A stretch of DNA of 6,093 nucleotides from Candidatus Poribacteria bacterium (GTDB lineage Bacteria > Poribacteria > WGA-4E > GCA-2687025), in the NCBI GenBank assembly GCA_027625215.1, contig JAQBWJ010000157.1, positions 1 through 6,093 on the forward strand, in the 5' to 3' direction. Both the position numbers and the translations under genes were made by a program. The notes below the pieces were generated by a model. That model was not told where the DNA came from. It searched no databases and worked only from the letters and a program-made list of their open reading frames with translations. Below are positions 1-5,333 of this stretch, in pieces (position 1 is the first letter of the stretch; each line of letters starts with the position of its first letter).

Positions 1-600
1 TTTCCAGTCCGCCAACTCGTTGACGCGGTTTTGTAAGTCGTCGGGCGACGGCGCGCGATTTAGCAAGGTGCGGTAGATCGCGGTCACATACGCCTCATCG
101 TCGTGCTCGGCGATCACATCGTCGGGCGTGTACGCGAGCTCCTTCAACGTCTTTGTCATGCAGGCGGCGAGCCAACGCTTCGTCGCGTCGCATTCACCGA
201 GCGCGTCGTACACATCGGTGAGTTCCTCGCCGTTGTCGGGATGAGCCTGCTTCGCGTCTGCCAACGATACCCCATCTTTCCACGCGCCGCACGCCGTTGC
301 GTAACGTTTGACGCGGTTGCGCCAGTCGTCTTCGATGTGTTCGTGTCGCCAGAGAACATCGACGACGGGCATCCCCTCGTACGACATCTCGCCGATAGCG
401 TTCAGCAGATAGAGGATGTTGTCGAACGTTTTGTAGTGGGACAACGAATCCACTCTCGTTATCAGCGCGCGGATGTGCCCCGCAGCGTCGGGCTTGTCGC
501 CGAGCGCGTCTTCCATCGCGTTGACGGCGGCGATTTCAGCGTCGGGGTCGTGTCCGTGATGGTAGATGTTGCGCCAGGCGTGCATCTGTTTGTCAGCCAT
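1..600 (-). CDS. Hypothetical protein with C-terminal DUF4214-like segment, 3' end outside window
   Basis: Reading the minus strand from the ATG at 598-600 gives 200 codons with no stop, so the gene is open at the left edge and its C-terminus is not visible. The start is supported by AAGGGA at 610-615 with 9 nt to the ATG. The first 165 or so residues are hydrophilic, rich in Asp, Ala and His, and match no family I recognise; there is no signal peptide or membrane segment. Residues about 170-200 contain the pattern AYVTAIYRTLLNRAPSPDDL followed by an N-x-L-x-D-W tail. This resembles the DUF4214 consensus (Y-x-x-L-L-x-R-x-P-D-x-x-G-L), a domain of unknown function often found in large bacterial proteins. 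The key Gly is replaced here, so the assignment is tentative. The gene lies 88 nt downstream of nagA on the same strand with no clear terminator between, so co-transcription is possible. No function can be given. Confidence 0.75.
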   Translation of the reverse strand, partial: MADKQMHAWRNIYHHGHDPDAEIAAVNAMEDALGDKPDAAGHIRALITRVDSLSHYKTFDNILYLLNAIGEMSYEGMPVVDVLWRHEHIEDDWRNRVKRYATACGAWKDGVSLADAKQAHPDNGEELTDVYDALGECDATKRWLAACMTKTLKELAYTPDDVIAEHDDEAYVTAIYRTLLNRAPSPDDLQNRVNELADWK

Positions 601-609
601 TGTTTAGCG

Positions 610-615
610 TCCCTT
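610..615 (-). promoter_or_regulatory. Ribosome binding site of the left-edge gene
   Basis: On the minus strand the hexamer AAGGGA lies 9 nt before the ATG at 600. It is a reasonable Shine-Dalgarno and is the main reason for choosing this start. Confidence 0.5.
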
Positions 616-688
616 GTTTGATCGTCGGCGGGTTGGAAAACGGACTCCCCCTTGTGAAGGTGAGAACGAGGCGGGGCGCGACTCTGTT

Positions 689-1912
689 TCAGGAGAGACG
701 GGGAAGGCAGTTCACGATCTCGCGCCCTTCGACAAACACGGCGAGCGGGTTCCAGTCCGCATCGAAGACCGCGATATCCGCGTCGTAGCCGGGGCGAAGT
801 TCGCCCTTGCGAGACAGGCTCAGGTTGCGGGCGGGGCTTTGGGTGGATAGGCGCACCGCGTCCTCGACGGACGCCCCCCACGCGACGGCGTTGCGGACGG
901 CGTCGTTCAGGGTGATGCGGCTCCCGGCGAGCGTGCCGTCCGGCAGGAACAACGCGCCGTCTCGTAGGAAGACGCGACGACCTTCGCGGGTGACAAGCGA
1001 GCTCGACGCCTCATCGCGCTCGAAGGTGGTGGACACTTGATCGCTCGACAACGCGGCGGCGAAAAGCGCGTCCGTAATCAGCGCGGCGTTGCCCGACCCC
1101 TTCAACCGCATGATAAGCCGCGCCCATGTCGGGTGGACGTGAAGTCCGTCGCCGATGATCTCAGCGAAGACGCGCGGGTCGTCCAACGTCGCTTCGGCGA
1201 CGCCCAAGTTGCGGTGGTGCATCGGGGTCATCGCGTTGAGCGTGTGGGTCGCGCGGCGGATGCCCGCGTCGATGGCGCGACAGGCGAGGTCGTAGTCCGC
1301 GTTCGTGTGTCCCATCGTCGGAACAACGTTGCGGTATTCGTCTTGACGCTCGGCGAGGTGGCGCGTCAGTTCCAGCCCGCCGTCCTCCTCAATCGCGTAC
1401 GAAAAGATGCGAATCGTCTCGCGCGACGCCTTCCACAGCGTTTTGAACGCCTCGACCGTCGGTTTGCCGAGATGCTCTTTGGCGTGCGCCCCGCGTTTGG
1501 AGGGCGTGCCGAACTTCCCCTCGACATAAACCCCCAACACGCGGCTGCCCGTATCGGACGGGTTCTGCGCGACTTCCCCAATCGCGTCCACCACCTTCGT
1601 CAAGTAGTCCATCGGGGCGGCGCTCAACCCGCAGCAGATCGCCGTCGTGCCGAAGCGGGCGTGCGACTCCGCGATACGATAGACGGAGTCGTGGGAGGCG
1701 TCCATCGTTGCCGCGCCGCCTCCGCCGTGCACGAGCGAGTCGATCAGTCCCGGTGTGACAATGGCGTTTTGCGCGTCGTAGGTCGCGTCCGCCTCAATAT
1801 CGGGGCGTTCGCCAATCGCCACGATGCGTCCGTCGCGGAAAGTGATTTCCGTCGCGGCGGTGTGTTCCGGCGTGTAGAGCGTCGCGTTGATAAGTCGGAT
1901 GGTGTGCGGCAT
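689..1912 (-). CDS. nagA: N-acetylglucosamine-6-phosphate deacetylase (NagA family)
   Basis: The 407-residue protein is of normal NagA length. The family removes the acetyl group from GlcNAc-6-phosphate in the cytoplasm, giving glucosamine-6-phosphate and acetate. Amidohydrolase landmarks appear in order: beta-sandwich start (residues 4-35), TPGLID (53-58) with HGGGG (62-66), VYVEGKFG with the metal-ligand Glu131, KRGAH (139-143), GHTNADYD with His202, THTLNAMTP with His223, IIGDGLHVHP (252-261), LITDA with catalytic Asp281, TLAGS (327-331), and the C-terminal SPARN plus GELRPGYDADIAVFD. Two positions depart from the family: EGPF reads EGKF, and the first position of the HxH-type motif is Leu. 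The frame stays open upstream to 2176, but residues before 1912 look non-coding and overlap the promoter and the divergent gene. Met at 1912 also gives the usual NagA N-terminus. There is no Shine-Dalgarno; a promoter abuts the ATG. A related amidohydrolase acting on another N-acetyl sugar phosphate is possible. Confidence 0.93.
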   Translation of the reverse strand: MPHTIRLINATLYTPEHTAATEITFRDGRIVAIGERPDIEADATYDAQNAIVTPGLIDSLVHGGGGAATMDASHDSVYRIAESHARFGTTAICCGLSAAPMDYLTKVVDAIGEVAQNPSDTGSRVLGVYVEGKFGTPSKRGAHAKEHLGKPTVEAFKTLWKASRETIRIFSYAIEEDGGLELTRHLAERQDEYRNVVPTMGHTNADYDLACRAIDAGIRRATHTLNAMTPMHHRNLGVAEATLDDPRVFAEIIGDGLHVHPTWARLIMRLKGSGNAALITDALFAAALSSDQVSTTFERDEASSSLVTREGRRVFLRDGALFLPDGTLAGSRITLNDAVRNAVAWGASVEDAVRLSTQSPARNLSLSRKGELRPGYDADIAVFDADWNPLAVFVEGREIVNCLPRLS

Positions 1913-1918
1913 GGGAGG

Positions 1919-1948
1919 ACTATAGCCGCCGATTCGCCGCATGGTCAA
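1919..1948 (-). promoter_or_regulatory. Sigma70-type promoter of nagA, predicted to give a leaderless mRNA
   Basis: On the minus strand there is a -35 box TTGACC (1948-1943), an 18-nt spacer and a -10 box TATAGT (1924-1919). Each box matches consensus at five of six positions. Only six bases (CCTCCC, 1918-1913) separate the -10 box from the nagA ATG. A start site 7 nt after the -10 would be the A of the ATG itself. CCTCCC is the opposite of a Shine-Dalgarno, which fits leaderless initiation. Confidence 0.65.
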
Positions 1949-1956
1949 GATAACGT

Positions 1957-1992
1957 CGTTCACGGAGGCGCGTTCAAAGCGTTGACATGAAC
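1957..1992. promoter_or_regulatory. Candidate operator half-sites between the divergent promoters
   Basis: CGTTCA occurs at 1957-1962 and again at 1971-1976, 14 bp apart. The reverse complement of its core, TGAAC, lies at 1988-1992, so GTTCA-N11-TGAAC is an inverted repeat spanning the -35 box of the rightward promoter. An overlapping small palindrome AACG-T-CGTT lies at 1952-1960. Position between two divergent promoters is typical of a shared regulator, but five-base half-sites can arise by chance and no regulator gene is visible in the window. Confidence 0.25.
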
Positions 1993-2010
1993 CACTTGGA
2001 GTCATAGAGT
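1982..2010 (+). promoter_or_regulatory. Sigma70-type promoter of the Gfo/Idh gene and downstream run
   Basis: A perfect -35 TTGACA (1982-1987) is followed after 17 nt by TAGAGT (2005-2010), which matches the -10 consensus at four of six positions. A start near 2017 would leave a leader of about 30 nt carrying the Shine-Dalgarno at 2033-2037. It drives the Gfo/Idh gene and plausibly the three genes after it. Confidence 0.6.
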
Positions 2011-2032
2011 ACGGCACACATCCCACCAAAAC

Positions 2033-2037
2033 GGAGG
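2033..2037 (+). promoter_or_regulatory. Ribosome binding site of the Gfo/Idh gene
   Basis: GGAGG lies 9 nt before the ATG at 2047, a strong and well-spaced Shine-Dalgarno. It fixes the start and contrasts with the divergent nagA, which has none. Confidence 0.8.
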
Positions 2038-2046
2038 ACTGGAACA

Positions 2047-3033
2047 ATGGCGGATATTCGAGTTGGATACGTTGGAACGGGCGGAAACGCGCAAGGGCAC
2101 CTAAAACGTTTGTCGGATATGGACGGGGTGCGAGTTGCGGCGTGCTGCGATATCTCGTTGGAGCGGGCTCAGGCATCGGCGGACAAGTTCGGCGGTCAAG
2201 CGTTCTCCGACTGGCGGAAGATGCTCGATACCGCCGAGTTGGACGCGGTGTACCACTCTCTGCCGCCGTTCGCCCATGAGGGCGCGGAACTCGCCGCCGT
2301 TGAAGCGGGTCTGCACATCTTCGTCGAGAAACCCGTCGTCACCGAGATGGAACTCGGTTTGAAGACGAAAGAGGCGATTGATCGCAAAGGCGTGCTGTCG
2401 TGCGTGGGGTATCAGTTGCGGTATCACCCCGCCGTTGACGCGCTCCGCGACTGGATCGGCGACAAGGCGGTCGGGATGGCGGTGTCGGAACGATGGGGAG
2501 GCATCGCGGGCGGAACCGATCACTGGTGGCGCGTCATGTCGAAGTCGGGCGGGATGCTGCACGAACAGGCGACGCATCAACTCGACCTGCTGCGGTGCTT
2601 CGCGGGCGAGGTGGTCGAAGTCCACAAAAAAGAGGGGCTCAGGATCAACACCGACCAGCAGAACAACACGATCCCGGACTGCGAAGTCGTGCTGTTGGAG
2701 TACGCGAGCGGGGCGGTCGGCTATATCACGACAACCTCCGCGTTGGTGAACGGCGGCGGCGGCTCTCGGATCGAGCTCGTTGTCGAAGGACACATTCGGA
2801 TTCAGTTCAGCGGCAGCGACATCACCGTGCGACCTGACGGCGCGGCAACGATCCCCGTCACGGGTGAAGCGTCGTTCGAGTCCATCGACCACGCCTTCAT
2901 GGAAGCGATTCGCCAAAACGACGGCTCGCTGGTAAAATCGGACTACGCGGACGGGCTGCGGACGTGCGCGATCACGATTGCGGCGAACCGCTCGGCGGTG
3001 GAGAAAAAGCCGATTCGCGTGCCGCAGATTTAG
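2047..3033 (+). CDS. Gfo/Idh/MocA family NAD(P)-dependent oxidoreductase
   Basis: A 328-residue cytoplasmic dehydrogenase of typical family length. The N-terminal Rossmann fold shows the dinucleotide-binding loop VGTGGNAQGH (residues 9-18) and acidic Asp35 at the end of the second strand, which favours NAD(H) over NADP(H). The conserved VEKPVVTE holds the family EKP motif (94-96), whose Lys contacts the nicotinamide or substrate. The C-terminal half has GGMLHEQATHQLDLLRCF (168-185) with the family Gly-Gly, His177 and Asp180 that form the catalytic region. Members oxidise or reduce hydroxyls of sugars, inositols and related compounds; the substrate here cannot be read from sequence. The gene starts the plus-strand run and diverges from nagA, so a role in sugar or amino-sugar catabolism is an inference from context. 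Its stop is 21 nt before the UPF0175 gene. Confidence 0.93.
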   Translation: MADIRVGYVGTGGNAQGHLKRLSDMDGVRVAACCDISLERAQASADKFGGQAFSDWRKMLDTAELDAVYHSLPPFAHEGAELAAVEAGLHIFVEKPVVTEMELGLKTKEAIDRKGVLSCVGYQLRYHPAVDALRDWIGDKAVGMAVSERWGGIAGGTDHWWRVMSKSGGMLHEQATHQLDLLRCFAGEVVEVHKKEGLRINTDQQNNTIPDCEVVLLEYASGAVGYITTTSALVNGGGGSRIELVVEGHIRIQFSGSDITVRPDGAATIPVTGEASFESIDHAFMEAIRQNDGSLVKSDYADGLRTCAITIAANRSAVEKKPIRVPQI

Positions 3034-3054
3034 TCGAAGTGGAAAAATCGATTC

Positions 3055-3315
3055 ATGGGAAATCATGTCGTCGATATCGGTAACGATCTGATCGAACTGC
3101 TGCCCGATCCATCGCGTCCGATTGAGGATTCGGTCCGGGAGTTGATCTTGCTTGCGTTGTATGGGCAAGGCGAGGTTTCGAGCGGACGCGCGGCGCAACT
3201 TCTGAACATGGATCGTGTCGAATTCATCAAGCACGCATCTCGACGTGGGATTCCATACATCGAAATGGATGCCGATGAATGGGCGCACGAAATGGAAACG
3301 ATCAGCCGACTGTAG
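3055..3315 (+). CDS. UPF0175 family protein, probable antitoxin
   Basis: An 86-residue protein of normal UPF0175 length. The signature is the stretch after the first helix: LILLALYGQGEVSSGRAAQL (residues 30-49), then MDRVEFIKHASRRGIPYIEM. It fits the family pattern of a helix, a turn with S-S-G-x-A-A, and an E-F-x-x-x-x-x-x-x-G-I-P strand, and probably forms a small DNA-binding fold. The acidic tail (MDADEWAHEMETISRL) is usual for the toxin-binding end. UPF0175 proteins are very often encoded directly before DUF3368 PIN-like proteins, as here, and are predicted antitoxins and autorepressors. The leader is poor: GTGGA sits about 11 nt before the ATG, and translation may lean on the preceding gene 21 nt upstream. 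Local GC is lower than in the flanking metabolic genes. Confidence 0.85.
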   Translation: MGNHVVDIGNDLIELLPDPSRPIEDSVRELILLALYGQGEVSSGRAAQLLNMDRVEFIKHASRRGIPYIEMDADEWAHEMETISRL

Positions 3316-3323
3316 ACGCACAG

Positions 3324-3797
3324 TTGGCGATTGTTGACTCGAGCCCGCTGATCGCATTGGATCAAATCGGTCATCTTGATCTGGTTCGTCATCTCTTTCA
3401 TCGGGTATTGGCTCCGTCTGCCGTTGTGCGCGAAGTTTCCAAAGGAATGGCGCTGCCAATGTGGATTGAGCATCTACCGCTCACCACATCAAATGTTGAG
3501 CTCAATCCCCCGTTGCCGCCACAATTGGGCGACGGTGAGCGCGAAGCGATCCTATTACGGTCGGAACTCGGTACAGGGACTTTGATTCTCGATGATCGAG
3601 CGGCGCGACGGGCAGCGCTCCAACATAAGATGCGTATTACAGGCACTGTTGGAATACTCGTGCGGGCGAAACAGAAAGGATACGTCCCCTCGGTTCGAGA
3701 GTTGCTGAATCGACTGACCGAGTTCGATTTTTACGTCGGGTCGGCGGTTCGCCGCGAAGCATCGATTCGTACTGGCGAACTGCCCAACGAACAATAG
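3324..3797 (+). CDS. DUF3368 (PIN-like) protein, probable toxin of the UPF0175 pair
   Basis: From the TTG at 3324 the protein has 157 residues and opens with IVDSSPLIALDQIGHLDLV, the exact place where DUF3368 proteins normally begin. Candidate PIN metal-binding acids are Asp5, Glu37 (VVREV), Glu72 (GDGEREAI) and Asp90-Asp91 (LILDDRAARRAA). The hallmark TGTVGILVRAKQKGYVPSV (residues 107-124) and a closing R-T-G-E complete the family. PIN-domain toxins are RNases; this subfamily is less studied, so activity is inferred. An ATG at 3279 in the same frame would add 15 residues and overlap the antitoxin by 37 nt, but that extension is only the antitoxin coding sequence read in another frame. Neither start has a good Shine-Dalgarno. 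The TTG lies 8 nt after the antitoxin stop, so translational coupling is likely. Base composition drops here (28 of 60 G+C in 3361-3420, against 47 of 60 in 4081-4140), suggesting acquisition. Confidence 0.85.
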   Translation: MAIVDSSPLIALDQIGHLDLVRHLFHRVLAPSAVVREVSKGMALPMWIEHLPLTTSNVELNPPLPPQLGDGEREAILLRSELGTGTLILDDRAARRAALQHKMRITGTVGILVRAKQKGYVPSVRELLNRLTEFDFYVGSAVRREASIRTGELPNEQ

Positions 3798-3800
3798 GAG
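3796..3800 (+). promoter_or_regulatory. Ribosome binding site of the PhyH gene, overlapping the toxin stop codon
   Basis: AGGAG begins inside the TAG stop of the DUF3368 gene and ends 11 nt before the ATG at 3812. The overlap ties translation of the dioxygenase to the end of the toxin gene. Confidence 0.65.
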
Positions 3801-3811
3801 AAAACAACCGA

Positions 3812-4558
3812 ATGAACGAACAAGAGCTCTTTCTATTCGACCTGCAAGGCTACGTCACCGTGCCGAACGCGCTGAGCGCCGATCAGGTCGGGGAACTGAA
3901 CGACCTCCTTGAAGAACATATGGTGGCGGACATGAAGGCGGAGGACACGACCAAACGGTTCGGCGGGCTGCTAAACTGGGGCAAGCCGTTCCGCGACTTG
4001 ATCGACAACGAAACGATGCTCCCCTACCTCGAAACGATCTTGGGGCGCGGTTTCCGGCTCGACCACATCTATCTCGACGTGATCCGCGCGGGGTTGAGCC
4101 CCATCGGCGCGGGGCTGCACGGCGGCGCGACGCCCTACGACGCCTCGCAGTACTACCACTATCACAACGGCAAGATGTACAACGGGCTGACGGTCGCCGC
4201 CTACAACCTAATGGACGTGAACCCGGGCGACGGCGGCTTCGGCTGCGTTCCCGGCAGCCACAAAAGCAACTTCCGCTTCCCGAACGAATGGCGCGACACC
4301 CAAAACCCGCACGAGTGCGTCAAAGCGGTGACGGGTCCGGCGGGGACGGCGATCATCTTCACCGAAGCGATGACGCACGCGGCGTTGCCTTGGAAGGGCG
4401 CGGGCGAACGGCGCACGATCTTCTTCAAGTACAGCCCGTTCCCGCTGTCATGGTCGAACCGTTACTACAACACGGATGAGTACGAAGGGCTGTCCGACCG
4501 ACAGCGGGCGATCATGCGGGCGCCGAGCGCGGCGAATCGGCGGAACCCGTACGAGTGA
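3812..4558 (+). CDS. Phytanoyl-CoA dioxygenase (PhyH) family Fe(II)/2-oxoglutarate oxygenase
   Basis: A 248-residue cytoplasmic protein, somewhat short for the family. The N-terminus (LFLFDLQGYVTVPNALSADQ) is the standard PhyH opening, where a hydrophobic strand precedes the helical lid. The core has IRAGLSPIGAGLHGG (residues 91-105), a YYHYHNGKMYNGLTV segment (114-128), and DVNPGDGGFGCVPGSHKSNF (135-154), which is the family's G-x-x-x-x-P-G-S-H-K. The distal iron ligand is probably His189 in THAALPW, and Arg200 or Arg201 about 11 residues later would bind 2-oxoglutarate. A plain HxD motif is absent; the best candidate for the proximal ligand is His103 in LHGG. Members hydroxylate varied small molecules, and true phytanoyl-CoA activity should not be assumed. 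It is the last gene of the plus-strand run and ends 5 nt before the convergent alkylation-repair gene. Confidence 0.9.
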   Translation: MNEQELFLFDLQGYVTVPNALSADQVGELNDLLEEHMVADMKAEDTTKRFGGLLNWGKPFRDLIDNETMLPYLETILGRGFRLDHIYLDVIRAGLSPIGAGLHGGATPYDASQYYHYHNGKMYNGLTVAAYNLMDVNPGDGGFGCVPGSHKSNFRFPNEWRDTQNPHECVKAVTGPAGTAIIFTEAMTHAALPWKGAGERRTIFFKYSPFPLSWSNRYYNTDEYEGLSDRQRAIMRAPSAANRRNPYE

Positions 4559-4563
4559 GCCCA

Positions 4564-5226
4564 TCAGGCGGGAATGCGTCTCAACGCCTCGCGCTTGCTG
4601 AGGGGCGACAACTCGGCATCGTGAGCCGCGACGAACGCTCTCACCCAATCGGGATCGGTCTTCGAGTACTCCCGTAGAACCCAACCGATTGCCTTGCGAA
4701 TGAAGAACTCCTTTTCGTCGGCGAGTTTCAAGATCGTCGCGGAAAGGAGTTCCGTATTTGTGGCGGCTCTGTGCTTCACATGACCGAGCAACGAGGCGCG
4801 TCTTACCCAAAAGTTGTCGGAGTCCGACCACTCGATCAGTTTCGCTTCCAACTCGCGGTGTTTCATCACGAGCGGGCTGACGAGGCTCATTATCACCGCG
4901 TCGAGTGTGTCCCAGTTGGGGGATTCATGGATGAGCCGTTCGTACAGCGGGAACGAGTCGAGGTCGCGGTAGGCTTTCACGCGCTCGGCGATGTCCAGCG
5001 CGAGGTACATCTCTTCACGGTACACCCCTCCCCAAAGGTTCAGAACGACCGCGTCGTATTCCACCCGCGACCGGACCGGCGCGTCGGCGATCACGTCGCG
5101 CAGGATGTTCCGTCGTTCCGTCGTTTGGACGCCGTAGAACGGTTGAACTGTTTTCATGTACGCCTGCATCTTGGGCGCTTTGTCCGGATCGGCGGCGTCT
5201 TCCATCGCGGCGCGCAACGCGGTCAC
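4564..5226 (-). CDS. DNA alkylation repair protein (AlkD-like HEAT-repeat glycosylase)
   Basis: A 220-residue all-helical protein of the AlkD family, which excises alkylated bases such as 3-methyladenine and 7-methylguanine. The opening (DPDKAPKMQAYMK, then FYGVQTTERR) is typical. The active-site residues I recall for Bacillus cereus AlkD (Trp109, Asp113, Arg148, Trp187) have counterparts here: Trp105 and Asp109 in NWDTLDAV, Arg143 in FWVRRASLL and Trp182 in FIRKAIGWVLREY. Spacing is preserved apart from one residue, so the enzyme is probably active. The start is GTG at 5226; no earlier ATG, GTG or TTG is in frame as far as 5310. An ATG at 5205 (residue 8) is an alternative, and neither has a clear Shine-Dalgarno. 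The gene lies 107 nt after the methyltransferase stop on the same strand and may be co-transcribed with it. I see no convincing promoter in that gap. Confidence 0.9.
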   Translation of the reverse strand: MTALRAAMEDAADPDKAPKMQAYMKTVQPFYGVQTTERRNILRDVIADAPVRSRVEYDAVVLNLWGGVYREEMYLALDIAERVKAYRDLDSFPLYERLIHESPNWDTLDAVIMSLVSPLVMKHRELEAKLIEWSDSDNFWVRRASLLGHVKHRAATNTELLSATILKLADEKEFFIRKAIGWVLREYSKTDPDWVRAFVAAHDAELSPLSKREALRRIPA

Positions 5227-5302
5227 AAGCCGGTGGATCGCATCCCCCGACGGGCGCGTGTCGCGGTTTGAACAGATCGGTCGTGAGAATCCGATGTGAG
5301 GT

Positions 5303-5332
5303 GACTCCTCGAACTTTGAGGGGTGTTGAGTC
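5303..5332. repeat. Inverted repeat just after the methyltransferase stop
   Basis: GACTC (5303-5307) pairs perfectly with GAGTC (5328-5332). Inside it, ACTCCTC (5304-5310) can instead pair with GAGGGGT (5318-5324) around a 7-nt loop. The element starts one base beyond the methyltransferase stop codon, a terminator-like position for leftward transcription. It lacks a T-tract and has one C-A mismatch on the minus strand, so it may be only a weak attenuator or RNA 3'-end stabiliser. Confidence 0.3.
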
Positions 5333-5333
5333 G

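Noticed and set aside
103..621. A 172-codon plus-strand open frame opposite the left-edge gene
   Set aside because: The minus-strand frame is open for the whole 200 codons, starts with a ribosome binding site and carries a recognisable segment; this frame has neither.
1941..1985. A 14-codon open frame in the divergent region that could be a leader peptide
   Set aside because: It lies upstream of the expected rightward transcription start near 2017 and its nearest purine-rich box is 22 nt away, so it is unlikely to be translated.
1037..1990. A 317-codon plus-strand open frame opposite nagA
   Set aside because: It is the complement of a gene with full NagA motifs, has Arg/Val-rich shadow composition and overlaps the promoter region.
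1913..2176. An 88-residue N-terminal extension of NagA
   Set aside because: It would run across both promoters and into the oxidoreductase gene, and it has no NagA-like sequence. The family N-terminus begins at 1912.
2909..2938. Possible internal promoter for the toxin-antitoxin pair: TTCGCC-N18-TAAAAT inside the Gfo/Idh gene
   Set aside because: The -10 is good but the -35 matches at only about half its positions. It would give a leader over 100 nt within coding sequence, which is too weak to annotate.
2101..3459. A 452-codon open frame on the minus strand opposite the Gfo/Idh gene
   Set aside because: Its translation is Arg- and His-rich low-order sequence with no family motif. It mirrors the real gene's codon bias and crosses three well-supported genes.
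4521..4534. Hairpin CGCCG-AGCG-CGGCG near the end of the PhyH gene as a terminator
   Set aside because: It lies inside the coding region, has a five-pair stem and no following T-tract.
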